From DASWJZ01 sp963720705 (GTDB taxonomy: Bacteria > Pseudomonadota > Alphaproteobacteria > Rhizobiales > Afifellaceae), in the NCBI GenBank assembly GCA_963720705.1, contig CAVRGJ010000003.1, positions 283,144 to 347,143 of the forward strand: DNA of 64,000 nucleotides, given 5' to 3'. Position numbers and translations under genes: made by a program. Shown piece by piece: positions 43,790 to 52,397 of the stretch. How positions within the stretch are numbered: position 1 is the first letter of the stretch; each line of letters starts with the position of its first letter. The notes beneath the pieces are model-generated. The model was given only the letters and a program-made list of their open reading frames with translations, did not search any database and was not told the origin of the DNA.

Positions 43790-44290
43790 TCATTGGCCGG
43801 GGTCTGGCGGTGGCGCTTGTACGGCGACCGAGCTTGAGGCCGGCGCACCAGTGTCGTCAGTATGTGCCGTAGGCTGGTGGCTTGCCAGGATGATTGATTG
43901 GGTGACCAGCATGACGGCCATGAAGATCACGAGTGTGACTGTGGCTCGTGGATTTGTCACAGCGCCTGCGCCGGTCGGCGTCTCCCGCGGCGCCACGTCG
44001 GAACGAGTCTGACGCGGCAGGAGTGCAATCAGGCGCGTGGCGATCGTCCCCGGGCTTAGACGTGCAGGCGGCGCGTCAGGAAGCGCCGCAATCAACGACG
44101 CCAACCTCTCAGTCGCGGTTCCAACGGGCAAGCCCGTCAAGTTAGCCGCCTCCTGCCAGGGGTCGAGGTCCAGCCGCGCCAGAGCCGAAACGACACTCAG
44201 CAGCATTTCATTTTCCTCCTCACCAATTGACGCGAACAGAAAGTCGTCAAACTGGGAACCAAGATAAGGAGTTGACGCAGCGCGCATCAT
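43790..44290 (-). CDS. Hypothetical protein with one membrane segment
   Basis: A 166-residue protein from tandem ATG codons (MMRAASTPYLGSQFDDFLFA). The N-terminal part (MLLSVVSALARLDLDPWQEA, ANLTGLPVGTATERLASLIA) looks like a helical cytoplasmic domain. TLVIFMAVMLVTQSIILA is a membrane helix, followed by a Pro/Ala-rich tail. The start overlaps the stop of the upstream gene, so the pair is translationally coupled. Function unknown; it may act with its secreted partner. Confidence 0.65.
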   Translation of the reverse strand: MMRAASTPYLGSQFDDFLFASIGEEENEMLLSVVSALARLDLDPWQEAANLTGLPVGTATERLASLIAALPDAPPARLSPGTIATRLIALLPRQTRSDVAPRETPTGAGAVTNPRATVTLVIFMAVMLVTQSIILASHQPTAHTDDTGAPASSSVAVQAPPPDPGQ

Positions 44291-44721
44291 TGGAGACTTG
44301 CCGGAAGAAAAATTCGCGGCGAACCTCGCTCGGCAACTGCGGCGGGAACGCGCAGAAGAACCGTACTGTTCGCGCCGGTCTGGTATCCGATGGTCACCGT
44401 GCGAACGTACGGCGCGGGCGAGCCGTCGGCCTTCAAGAGACACGAACGATCGATGTTCGGCCAGGTCGCGCTGGCACAGTCGGCCGGAATTGCGAGATCG
44501 CCCTTCGAGGCGCGCGTCGCGGTGGTGGCGATTGCTGGATTAATGTTGGTTTCTAGCAACGAGGCGAAGGCACCGCCGATTCGTTCGGCAGCGACGTCGA
44601 CGCGAGTCGCGCCGGTAGCAGCGCGCGCCTGCGCATTAGACGGCGCCGCATCAGAAACGACAACGACAAGCGTCAGACCGGTTAGCAACGCGGCGGCCAG
44701 GAATTTCGCGGATCTCATCAT
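44287..44721 (-). CDS. Secreted hypothetical protein
   Basis: A 144-residue protein with signal peptide MMRSAKFLAAALLTGLTLVV and predicted cleavage near APSNAQA. The mature part has a Cys pair (IPADCASATWPNIDRSCLLK) and PYVRTVTIGYQTGANSTVLL. Its stop overlaps the next start, and the next protein has a single membrane helix. Similar Cys-pair proteins of unknown role occur in rhizobia. On the minus strand a GGAAC-N17-TGTT element upstream is only an imperfect EcfG match. Confidence 0.7.
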   Translation of the reverse strand: MMRSAKFLAAALLTGLTLVVVVSDAAPSNAQARAATGATRVDVAAERIGGAFASLLETNINPAIATTATRASKGDLAIPADCASATWPNIDRSCLLKADGSPAPYVRTVTIGYQTGANSTVLLRVPAAVAERGSPRIFLPASLQ

Positions 44722-45201
44722 CCTCGTCCCTCCGGAGCCTAGGGCTCCCCGATGGCGCCGTGACGACGCATAGATGTAACAGCTTCAAGGGGTCAGAAGT
44801 TCCAAAGACGAGCGGGCCTACAGCGTAACGGAACTCCCATTCCTCTTGAGTTCCCGGCGGATAGCGGCTGACGATTTCTTTTCCGCGATTTGGACTATTC
44901 TGACATTCAGGTGGAACTGGTTAGGCGGCCAAGAGTTCTCACTCCGAAGACTCTAGTGCTGCCGTCTTAGACTCTGGTGCTGCCATGCCCACTTTCAACT
45001 TCTGGTTCAATCTTTCAGCGGGTTTGACGTTCGTGCTGTTGGGGGCAACCTTCATCGTCTTTGTGGGCGTGTTTTGAGTCCCGTGCTCTCGTCGGTAGCT
45101 TCCTGACCGTGCCGAACGCGGCGGCGTCGTCTTCGTCGGTGGGTTTGCGTTTGCCAAGCGTCTTGGGGTGTCACTAGTCAACATATCTGGAGGCTACGAA
45201 G
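44722..45201. other. Intergenic region with one possible 30-codon membrane peptide
   Basis: About 480 bases. The only candidate gene is 44985-45077 on the plus strand (MPTFNFWFNLSAGLTFVLLG, ending FVGVF), a single hydrophobic segment without a clear ribosome site. A GGAAC at 44921 has GTTC rather than CGTT after 17 bases and is not accepted as a promoter. Confidence 0.35.
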
Positions 45202-45495
45202 GTGCACATTTCGGCTCAAAGCTTGCTGATCATCGTGGTTGTCGGGCTTATCGCCGGATGGCTGGCCGGCCAAATCGTTCGAGGCACCGGGTTTGGGATC
45301 GTCGGCGATCTCATCATCGGAATCATCGGCGCCTTCATCGGTAGTTGGCTGCTTCCAAAACTCGGCATCCATCTTGGCACGGGCATTATTGCGGCGATCG
45401 TCAATGCCACAATCGGGGCGGTGGTCCTGTTGTTGATCATCGGGCTCGTTCGTCGCAGAGGCGGATGGAGAGGGAGCTGGGGGAGACGTTGGTAG
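45202..45495 (+). CDS. GlsB/YeaQ/YmgE-family membrane protein
   Basis: A 97-residue small membrane protein of the transglycosylase-associated family: LIIVVVGLIAGWLAGQIVRG (residues 9-28), GFGIVGDLIIGIIGAFIGSW and GAVVLLLIIGLVRRRGGW. Glycine-zipper helices and length fit the family, which is linked to stress. It starts at GTG 45202 after ctggagg. Confidence 0.92.
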   Translation: MHISAQSLLIIVVVGLIAGWLAGQIVRGTGFGIVGDLIIGIIGAFIGSWLLPKLGIHLGTGIIAAIVNATIGAVVLLLIIGLVRRRGGWRGSWGRRW

Positions 45496-45737
45496 CGATT
45501 TGGGTGACACATCTATCCAAGGCGGAGGGCGAACCCGCGGACGCAATGCGCCGCAGGGGTCAGGGCCTATGCCTTCTCCGTGCGTCCTAATTTTCGCAAA
45601 TATTTAAATAGCTTATCCAACTCGGGTTGGAACCAAAGCCTACGCTTGGCATTGCCACTGTAGCGCAATTCAAGGCGAGCCAGGGGGCGACGCCTGATGG
45701 GCGCCGCCGCTTCACAATAACACAATCAGGAGCCACC

Positions 45738-46154
45738 ATGCACAAGGCATTGAGCATTACCCTCGCCTCCCTCCTTCTTGCGACGAGCGCAATCGGGACC
45801 GGCGCCGCCGCCGACCCGCGGCATTCGCGCTTCGAGCAGCAGGACCGTTTCGTCCAAGACTATTGCATCAACCACAGCGACAGCGGCTGCCGTGATTGGA
45901 GCCGGAATCGCAACAATTGGGACCAGGCGCATTATCAGGGTTGGTACCGCGATCACTACCGCCATCATGACTTCAGGGCGGACAACGCTGTCGCCGGACT
46001 TTTCGGCTTCGCCGCCGGCGTGATAGCCGGCTCGGTCGCGAACGGCGGCGGGGGGACGCATGCCGCCGTCTGTGAGGATCGCTACCGGTCCTACGACCGC
46101 CGGTCGGACACCTATCTCGGCTACGACGGCATGCGACACGACTGCATGCTTTAG
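45738..46154 (+). CDS. BA14K-family secreted protein (copy 2)
   Basis: A 138-residue exported protein with signal peptide ALSITLASLLLATSAIGTGA. The mature part has CINHSDSGCRDWSRNRNNWD, a glycine-rich hydrophobic stretch (NAVAGLFGFAAGVIAGSVAN) and the BA14K motif CEDRYRSYDRRSDTYLGYDG with DGMRHDC. It shares the C-terminal motif but little else with the protein at 28828. ATG 45738 follows a caggagcc site. Confidence 0.87.
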   Translation: MHKALSITLASLLLATSAIGTGAAADPRHSRFEQQDRFVQDYCINHSDSGCRDWSRNRNNWDQAHYQGWYRDHYRHHDFRADNAVAGLFGFAAGVIAGSVANGGGGTHAAVCEDRYRSYDRRSDTYLGYDGMRHDCML

Positions 46155-46253
46155 CGGCACGTTAGCCGCCAACAAGGCGTCGCATGGAGAGGTGCCGGCC
46201 CGATACGGGTCGGCTCGCTTTCAATTCGCCACGTCTATGATTGGAGAATTACC

Positions 46254-46397
46254 ATGGGCTTCAAATTCCGAACATTCTCCGGGCATGCCCTAGATATTCG
46301 CCACTTTCTCGCGCACGACTTGCGTAACCCGTCCGGTTACGTTGTGATCTGCTTCCTTGGCTTCCTTGGTTTGGCGTTGTTTGGGGTCAAGTTCTAG
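46254..46397 (+). CDS. Small single-helix membrane protein, 47 residues
   Basis: MGFKFRTFSGHALDIRHFLA is polar; YVVICFLGFLGLALFGVKF is one C-terminal membrane helix. A ttggagaat site precedes ATG 46254. It is probably a tail-anchored micro-protein. Family not recognised. Confidence 0.5.
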   Translation: MGFKFRTFSGHALDIRHFLAHDLRNPSGYVVICFLGFLGLALFGVKF

Positions 46398-46514
46398 TCG
46401 CAAGACCGGACTGCCTTGCGCCGATGCGGCAATCGATTTCCCGATGACGGCGTTTTCATGCTCAGCGCGGCAGGTCAAACCCAGAGCCCCACGCGCATCG
46501 GTATGGGTCTGTTT

Positions 46515-47585
46515 TTATTCCGCGCCGTGGATGACAGAAACGATCGTGCCGTCTGCTCCGCTTGAGATCTCCACATGCGCATCGAGCTGGTGGGCCAACG
46601 CTTCGACGATGCTCGTCCCCAGACCGGTGGACAGAGGTTGACCGTCCCGGCCAAGGCGCCCGACACCATCATCGGACACCGAGAGACGCCAGTCTGATCC
46701 GGAGGCGTCGTACTTCACGCTGATCCTGCCCGACCGTTCCACCGGGAAGGCATGCTTGACCGCGTTGATCAGGAGCTCCGTAACGATGAGCCCGATGCTG
46801 ACGGCCTCCGCCGAAACCGCTGCGCCTGGCCCCGCCTCCACCACGACCGAAATCCCTCGCTCAGAACTGATCATCGACGCTGTGAGACTGTCACAGAGCT
46901 TCGCCAGATACGGGCCGATCTCGATTCGATCTCCGTGCCCCGTTCCGCGCAACTGCTCCTGGACGGTCGCCACCGACATCACGCGCTGATGCGCTTCTTG
47001 AAGGTGTCGGCGAGTTTCCTCCGACCGAACCGTCCGCGCTTTCAGAAGAAGGATACTGGCGATAATCTGGAGGCTGTTGGCGACGCGGTGCTGCATCTCC
47101 TCCAGCAGCAACTCCTTCTCGCGCAGCAGTTCGTCCTTCTCGCGTTCGGCCGCACGTCTCTGCGTGACGTCCTCGATCGCCAGCAACAATGCGGAATCCG
47201 GGTTGGCTTCGTCGAAGACCTGGCGTGCGTTGAGCAGCAACGCGCGAGGACCCATCGAGGCAAACTCATGCTCGATTTCGTAGGCCTCGATCGTGCGATG
47301 CTGGGGAATAACCTCTTCCAGAAGCCGTCGAAGCGCGGGGATATCCCACTGGCCCTCGGCAAGCTCGTAGAACAGGCGGCCTTGAGTCTGGTCCGGCTCT
47401 GCCCCGAACATTTGGTAGAACGAGCGGCTTGCCGTGAGCACGCGGAGATCGCGATCGAGCACGACCAAGGGCTCTCGAACCGTGTCCACGATGGCATCGG
47501 CCAGCGTGCGTGGTTGCTTAACGTCGCTAGGGGCAGTCCGGTTGTCCATCGCTGGCATTTTCGCGCGATTACAAAACTCTGGCAA
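46515..47585 (-). CDS. HWE/HisKA_2-type sensor histidine kinase with PAS domain
   Basis: A soluble kinase of 356 residues; the likely start is M at residue 10 or 13 (MPAMDNRTAP). A PAS domain covers about 30-145 (VREPLVVLDRDLRVLTASRS). The phosphorylated His lies in LLLEEMQHRVANSLQIIASI. The ATPase region has VTELLINAVKHAFP (N box), DDGVGRLG and GLGTSIVEALAHQLDA. No membrane helix is present. A response-regulator gene starts 171 bases away on the other strand. HWE/HisKA_2 kinases commonly feed the alphaproteobacterial general stress response, which fits the surrounding genes. This link is inference. Confidence 0.9.
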   Translation of the reverse strand: MPEFCNRAKMPAMDNRTAPSDVKQPRTLADAIVDTVREPLVVLDRDLRVLTASRSFYQMFGAEPDQTQGRLFYELAEGQWDIPALRRLLEEVIPQHRTIEAYEIEHEFASMGPRALLLNARQVFDEANPDSALLLAIEDVTQRRAAEREKDELLREKELLLEEMQHRVANSLQIIASILLLKARTVRSEETRRHLQEAHQRVMSVATVQEQLRGTGHGDRIEIGPYLAKLCDSLTASMISSERGISVVVEAGPGAAVSAEAVSIGLIVTELLINAVKHAFPVERSGRISVKYDASGSDWRLSVSDDGVGRLGRDGQPLSTGLGTSIVEALAHQLDAHVEISSGADGTIVSVIHGAE

Positions 47586-47755
47586 ACTTTAGCGACATGT
47601 CCCTGGTCTTCTCCCATTAGAAATACGTCGGTAGTGGAACCTCTGGAGATATCAGGATCGATTTGACCCCCACGGCGTTAGGTGTGTGAGCAGACTCCAC
47701 ATTCCGGGACTTCAGTCAGAGGCTGACTGACCCCATTTGGAGTCCAGGAGCCGGA

Positions 47756-48136
47756 ATGAAGCGGGATGATCTCGCAAACGCTCTAACCGTGCTCGTGGTC
47801 GAAGACGAATCCCTCATCCGAATGGACGTAGTCGGTTGTCTTGAGGAAGCCGGCTTTCAGGTGATCGAAGCGGCAAATTCGGACGATGCCATCCATATTC
47901 TTGAACTTCGCGACGACATCCGGCTCGTATTTACCGATGTCGACATGCCTGGATCGATGGACGGTCTGAAACTCGCCTCGTTCATCCGCGACCGCTGGCC
48001 CCCAATCAAGCTCATCGTCACTTCTGGTCATGTCCCCGTAACGGAGGCCGGTCTGCCGTCAGGTGCGCGCTTCTTTGCAAAGCCCTTTCGGGGATCACAG
48101 GTCGTTGAGGCAATTGCGGAGTTGGTTCAGGGCTGA
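47756..48136 (+). CDS. Single-domain response regulator (CheY-like receiver)
   Basis: A 126-residue receiver without an output domain. The acidic pair is in VLVVEDESLIRMDV, the phospho-acceptor Asp in LVFTDVDMPG (near residue 63), the switch Thr/Ser in LIVTSGH and the Lys in FFAKPF. The length shows a stand-alone domain. Divergent from the HisKA_2 kinase, it is the obvious phosphorylation partner, either as a phosphate sink or as an adaptor. A caggagccgga site precedes ATG 47756. Confidence 0.93.
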   Translation: MKRDDLANALTVLVVEDESLIRMDVVGCLEEAGFQVIEAANSDDAIHILELRDDIRLVFTDVDMPGSMDGLKLASFIRDRWPPIKLIVTSGHVPVTEAGLPSGARFFAKPFRGSQVVEAIAELVQG

Positions 48137-48454
48137 TCGCTCGGAATTGCGTGGTTTGCCAAGTCAAAGCAAAATGAACCTCGCATCGCACCGGCAGCAC
48201 GAAAAATGTCTAGGCGACTGATAAAATCGCCCGCCGGCCCCTCGCGCATGCAGCGGCAGAGCGTGCATTCCGCCAAAGCTGCATGACCGCTCTTGGCGCT
48301 TCTCGGAAGCCGCCGCGGGCGTGAGCATGTCCCGGTTCGGGCACTCATCGGACGTGACACGGATCCGCAGTAAATACGTCCGTTCTCGCCTGCCAGCGCG
48401 TGATGTCGGTAGCGATGGTTCAACTGTGGCTAGGTTCACATCGGCCCACCGAAG
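48137..48454. other. Intergenic region
   Basis: About 320 bases between the convergent response-regulator and YihY-like genes. No gene, repeat or clear terminator hairpin was recognised. Confidence 0.4.
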
Positions 48455-49477
48455 TCACGAAGCCCCGCGCTTAGCTGCGGACGGGTCACGTGTCACGGGA
48501 CTTATCGGGCGCTCATTACCGTCGGGTCCACCGGCCACATGGTCGGCGACGAAGGCGCCCCGGTCCCCCATGAGCCTCGGCTTACCTGTGGTCGTGTCCT
48601 TGGCCGTCTGAAGCTCGAGCTCGGCATTGATCTCGGCGCCAAGCAGAACGATGTAGAACGAGATGTAAAGCCAGAACAATAAGATGATGACTGCGCCAAG
48701 CGACCCGTAGATCCGATCATAGTTGGCGAAGTTCGATACGTAGAGCGAGAAAGCCGCCGAGGCGATCAGCCATACCGCCATGGCGAAGAGAGACCCCACG
48801 CTCACCCAGCGCCATTTGGCCCGCCGGCGGGAAGGGCCATAGCGATAGAGGAGCGCGAGCATGGAGAGCACGAAGAGCGCAAGGAACGGCCAGCGCGCCA
48901 CACCGACGGCGAGCTCGAAGGCGTGGGAATAGCCGGTGAAGGCGAATAGGATCGGCACGTAGAGGATGGCGAGAAGCATGACAGCGCCCCCAACAATGCC
49001 GATAGTCGTGAAGGTGAAGGCATTCAGATAGTATTGGACTGGGCTCCGGCGCTCGGGCTCTTGGTAAGCGATGTTCAGTGCAGCCAACACGGCTTGCGTG
49101 CCGGCATTAGCGCTCCAAAGCGCGAGGCCCACGCTCAGAGCAAGGCTCCAGCCGAGCGTCTTGCCCGACGCCGCGGAGATACGGTGGATCTGCTCGATCA
49201 CGATATCGTAGGCTTGGGTGGGTAGCACGGAGGCCAGCATGCGAAATTGCTGCTCCACGGTCGTGGGATCCGCAGTCAGACCATAGAGGGCGATCAGCGC
49301 CGACAACGCCGGGAAGATGGCAAAAAGCGCGAAGAAGGCGCACCCGGCAGCTACTACCGAGAGATTGTCGCGGCTGCTTTCGGTCCATACCCTTTTCGCC
49401 ACTTGCCACAAACCTTTGAGCGGGATGTGGTAAGGAAGCGTCGAGTTGCGGCCGTAGGGATCGGGCCTGCGGTTCAT
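48455..49477 (-). CDS. YihY/BrkB-family inner-membrane protein
   Basis: A 340-residue membrane protein with six helices. Family motifs are AAGCAFFALFAIFPALSALI (residues about 44-63), LWSANAGTQAVLAALNIAYQ, and YDRIYGSLGAVIILLFWLYI followed by ELELQTAKD. The N terminus (MNRRPDPYGRNSTLPYHIPL) is polar. The family is often annotated as virulence factor BrkB or RNase BN, but no nuclease activity belongs to it. Transport or envelope function is unknown. Confidence 0.9.
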   Translation of the reverse strand: MNRRPDPYGRNSTLPYHIPLKGLWQVAKRVWTESSRDNLSVVAAGCAFFALFAIFPALSALIALYGLTADPTTVEQQFRMLASVLPTQAYDIVIEQIHRISAASGKTLGWSLALSVGLALWSANAGTQAVLAALNIAYQEPERRSPVQYYLNAFTFTTIGIVGGAVMLLAILYVPILFAFTGYSHAFELAVGVARWPFLALFVLSMLALLYRYGPSRRRAKWRWVSVGSLFAMAVWLIASAAFSLYVSNFANYDRIYGSLGAVIILLFWLYISFYIVLLGAEINAELELQTAKDTTTGKPRLMGDRGAFVADHVAGGPDGNERPISPVTRDPSAAKRGAS

Positions 49478-49592
49478 GCGAGATCAGGGATCGTAGGATT
49501 TGACATCGAAAGCATAGGTTCAGCGGTAAGATCGCGGGCACCATCGCGTCAATCGCCGGCTGCGACCTAAGAACACCGAAACATATTGGGGC

Positions 49593-50693
49593 ATGGCAAA
49601 AAAACAGCCGGAGGTGGAGGTCTTGGCGCCGGTAGAAGAGCCGGATGAGATGCCGCTGCCGTCCGATCCGAAAGTCATTTTCCTCGGAGGTCTATTCGCG
49701 ATCGCGCTGCTGGCTGCAATCTATGTGGCGGCGGAGATCGTAATGCCATTAGTCCTTGCCCTCGTTCTCAGTCTCCTGTTGCAGCCAGCGATGCGGCTAT
49801 TGGAGCAATGGTACCTACCGCGGACGCTCGCTGCGTTGCTCCTAATCCTTGCAGTAGTCGGAACAATCGTCGGCCTAGGCGCGGCCATATCGGGCCCGGC
49901 CAGCACCTGGGCGGGCAAGCTTCCGGAAGGCATTCCTCGGCTGCAGGAGCGATTGAGCTTCATGCAAGCTCCCATCAACACGGTGCAACGGTTTTTGCAG
50001 CAGGTGGATGGTTTAGGACAACCGGCAGGGGCACCTGCTGCGGCTTCGGCGGGAGGCCCGACGCTTATGGCCAAGATTTTCACCGGCACCCGCTATTTTG
50101 CCAGCGGGTTCCTTACGACAATTCTGTTTCTCTTTTTCCTGCTCGCATCAGGTGACACGTTCCTGCGCCGCGTCGTCGAGATACTGCCAACGTTCAGCAA
50201 CAAGCGTCAGGCGGTCGAAATCTCACAACAAATCGAAAGCGACATCTCTGCGTATCTCGTTACGATTACGCTCATGAACGCCGCAGTCGGTGTTGCGACG
50301 GGCGTGGTTATGTGGCTCACCGGGATCGGCGACCCAATTCTCTGGGGGGCAGTCGCTTTCCTGCTGAACTTCGTGCCGGTCCTCGGGCCTATTCTCGGCG
50401 TGGTGGTCTTTCTCCTTGCTGGCCTTTTGTCCAATGACACTCTTTGGGAAGCGATTCTGCCGGCTGGACTTTACCTCGGAATTCACCTGATCGAAGGCGA
50501 GACGATCACTCCGATGCTCCTCGCCCGGCGGTTCATCCTCAATCCCGTACTCGTCATCATCTCGCTTGTCTTCTGGTTCTGGATGTGGGGCGCTCCTGGA
50601 GCAATCCTCTCCGTGCCAATGCTTGCGATCACTAAAATCGTCTGCGACCGGATTCGACCGCTTGCCGCATTTGGACACTTTCTGGAGGGATGA
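49593..50693 (+). CDS. AI-2E-family (PerM/TqsA-like) transporter
   Basis: A 366-residue integral membrane protein of the AI-2E exporter superfamily. It has an N-terminal pair of helices (FLGGLFAIALLAAIYVAAEI), a long amphipathic segment, and the conserved region GIGDPILWGAVAFLLNFVPV followed by LGPILG and the signature EGETITPMLLARRF near the C terminus. Substrate specificity is not evident; some relatives are Na+/H+ antiporters. ATG 49593. The next small gene follows within 90 bases. Confidence 0.92.
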   Translation: MAKKQPEVEVLAPVEEPDEMPLPSDPKVIFLGGLFAIALLAAIYVAAEIVMPLVLALVLSLLLQPAMRLLEQWYLPRTLAALLLILAVVGTIVGLGAAISGPASTWAGKLPEGIPRLQERLSFMQAPINTVQRFLQQVDGLGQPAGAPAAASAGGPTLMAKIFTGTRYFASGFLTTILFLFFLLASGDTFLRRVVEILPTFSNKRQAVEISQQIESDISAYLVTITLMNAAVGVATGVVMWLTGIGDPILWGAVAFLLNFVPVLGPILGVVVFLLAGLLSNDTLWEAILPAGLYLGIHLIEGETITPMLLARRFILNPVLVIISLVFWFWMWGAPGAILSVPMLAITKIVCDRIRPLAAFGHFLEG

Positions 50694-50782
50694 GACTTCC
50701 CGTTGTCGTTGGGGACCACCGGATCGTTTATGAAAGTCCCGTAATCATGCGCCGGCCCAGGCGGTGGATCGCTGGAGAGGTC

Positions 50783-50944
50783 ATGGCTGATAACTCGGAA
50801 GACGCCGAAAGGCGCGCTCGGGCCGAAGGCCGGTTCAACAAAACACTACCCCGCATCGGCTACTGGTCCCCTCTGCGGATTGTAGTAGCTATACTTGTGG
50901 CGGTCGCATTCGTTGTCGCGGCGCTGGTACTCTGGCTCCGCTAA
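50783..50944 (+). CDS. Small single-helix membrane protein, 53 residues
   Basis: MADNSEDAERRARAEGRFNK is a charged cytoplasmic part, and RIVVAILVAVAFVVAALVLW a C-terminal helix. The ATG at 50783 follows ctggagagg; the longer frame from 50690 overlaps the transporter gene and is less likely. Family not recognised. Confidence 0.6.
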   Translation: MADNSEDAERRARAEGRFNKTLPRIGYWSPLRIVVAILVAVAFVVAALVLWLR

Positions 50945-51194
50945 TGAGCAGTAAGAACCGCAGGGAAGCACCCCAACGCACATCTTGCTCTGATTGGGTG
51001 CGCGGAGCGGTTCGGCATTGGAGGCGCCCACCCGCTACTTTCGGTCTTCCCTGAAGGATCAAATCCGGTCACTCCACAAAATGGCACGGCGGCGCCCGCA
51101 CCGCTGAAGCAGCAGACAGGCTAAGCCGTCGGCCGGCAGTTCGCCCTGCCTTTATGAGGATTCCGTTCAATTTGTGCCGCCAGCAGGCGACGTG

Positions 51195-51687
51195 GCAACC
51201 GAGCGAAGAAGAGTGCTCCGCCTAGCAGAGAGGCGTCTCGAAACTGACGCCTGCCGAGTAGCCATGCTGCCAGACGAGTTCCACAGCGGCTTCGGTTCTG
51301 GCTGACACGCTGCGAAGCCGGAATTCCGGGGGAAGTTGAGTTGGCCCGCCGAATTCAAGGAGAGCCCCGCCTTCACCTAGATTGCGGATCACGCAATTCA
51401 TCAGCGTCGACGAGCTCAGAATGGCCTTTCCATCTTTGATCGTCAATCGCCTCGCAGATGTACGACGTTCTTCCATGTTAGGTATATTTGATTTGTGCTT
51501 CGTGTTTGCTAAGAATTACGTTCAACAGCATTAACAGTTACTCAGGAACTCGCCCTGCGCTGTCGAGCAACCCTCGTCCCCGGCAGGTCCCACCCCTGCG
51601 AGGCGGCGGCGCTGCGCTCGGTCGACCTCGTGTTTCGTCCATTGCTGACGCCCCTGGGAATGGCCGCTTCTGGGGCATTCCGGAAGT
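51195..51687. repeat. Long direct repeat, copy 2 (PilZ segment)
   Basis: Second copy of the roughly 490-base segment at 25816-26308, same orientation. Differences are few single substitutions, such as g to a near 51396. It runs straight into a full copy of the dispersed hairpin repeat and then a truncated resolvase gene. Confidence 0.9.
51222..51476 (-). CDS. PilZ-domain protein (copy 2)
   Basis: Protein sequence is identical to the PilZ protein at 25843-26097 (84 residues; RRTSARR and NLGEGG in place of the canonical motifs). The upstream leader is nearly the same. Identity at the protein and DNA level indicates recent duplication or ongoing gene conversion. Confidence 0.88.
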   Translation of the reverse strand: MEERRTSARRLTIKDGKAILSSSTLMNCVIRNLGEGGALLEFGGPTQLPPEFRLRSVSARTEAAVELVWQHGYSAGVSFETPLC

Positions 51688-51731
51688 GCTGTCGGCCTTC
51701 GGCGACTTCCGAAGATCATAAGAAAGCGGAC
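51641..51731 (+). repeat. Dispersed hairpin repeat, full copy
   Basis: An approximately 90-base unit: ttgctgacgcccctggg, atggccgcttctgg, then a hairpin-capable core with ggaagt at one end and acttcc at the other, and a tail atcataagaaagcggac. Related copies are at 26262 (partial), 57437 and 60996 (inverted). Confidence 0.7.
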
Positions 51732-52059
51732 GCCGGTCGGCCGATGAACGGCGTGCTCAATAGGGGATGGCCCTGGTCCAACTTCTATCGCAGTCGCGAT
51801 ATCGTCGAATGCGAAACCGCGTAGGAGCGCCCGATCTCAGCCAGCGGTTCGCCTGCCTCGCGGCGCTCAAGCGCTTCTCTCCGTTGATGCGGCGTGAGCT
51901 TTGGCTTCCTGCCCATCCGAACCCCGCGCGCCTTGGCGCGCTCGCGTCCTTCGCTTGTCCTCGTTCGGATCAACTCGCGCTCGAACTCAGCTAAGCCAGC
52001 AAGCACCGTCAGCATCAGCCGACCATGCGCAGTTGTGGTGTCTGCCCAAGAATCTCGAA
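51674..52059. repeat. Resolvase-segment direct repeat, truncated copy
   Basis: Matches 57460-57826 in the same orientation with very few differences apart from about 20 extra bases near 51729-51750. It ends abruptly at 52059, where the sequence switches to the inverted repeat B. Confidence 0.85.
51785..52059 (-). pseudogene. Serine resolvase, 5'-truncated
   Basis: Encodes the last 90 or so residues of the resolvase at 57552-58097: MLTVLAGLAEFERELIRTRT, RAKARGVRMGRKPKLTPHQR and the C-terminal HTH AGEPLAEIGRSYAVSHSTIS. The catalytic Ser and most of the N-terminal domain are missing. It is cut at 52059 by the junction with the inverted repeat. Confidence 0.8.
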
Positions 52060-52134
52060 TTTCCTCCTACGCTTGGTTCAGGGCTCTTCTTGCCGCATCG
52101 ACTTTGACGAAGCTGGGTTCGATTCGCTCAGGAT

Positions 52135-52320
52135 CTAGAGCAAGGCCGGATACCCGAGCACCGGAAGCACTCGAGCCACGATAGCGCCCAAGCACACCAG
52201 GATAACGAGCAGCTTCAAGAGCATCGCCAGGCGCGCGTCCGGGCAGAATTTGTTGATGACCCAGAATAAGATCGCACCGACGACGACTATGATCAGAATT
52301 CCAATTACGAGTGTAATCAC
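52135..52320 (-). CDS. Small membrane protein, 61 residues (inverted repeat copy B)
   Basis: Counterpart of the gene at 27740-27925. GTG start, ITLVIGILIIVVVGAILFWV, then NKFCPDARLAMLLKLLVILV and the end LGYPALL. Differences from copy A (Glu to Asn, Lys to Met, Ala to Val, Met to Val) are conservative, which suggests that both copies are or were functional. Confidence 0.65.
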   Translation of the reverse strand: MITLVIGILIIVVVGAILFWVINKFCPDARLAMLLKLLVILVCLGAIVARVLPVLGYPALL

Positions 52321-52397
52321 GACGATCCCCTGTCACAGCGGCGGGACACAGCACCCAATCGAAAGTACTCGTTACGATCGCGATCTATCCGGAGGCA

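Noticed and set aside
44921..44946. GGAAC-N17-GTTC upstream of the GlsB gene considered as an EcfG promoter
   Set aside because: The -10 does not match CGTT and it is more than 250 bases from the gene.
44939..45184. An 81-codon minus-strand frame
   Set aside because: Low-complexity Thr/Lys/Pro sequence with no start signal; the region looks intergenic.
47637..47664. GGAAC-N18-CGAT before the response regulator considered as an EcfG promoter
   Set aside because: Spacing and -10 differ from GGAAC-N16/17-CGTT.
29716..47710. A roughly 20-base similarity (ccggaatgtg..gtctgctcac) in inverted orientation at 29716 and 47683
   Set aside because: Short, with mismatches and no extension on either side; may be chance or a relic of an insertion end.
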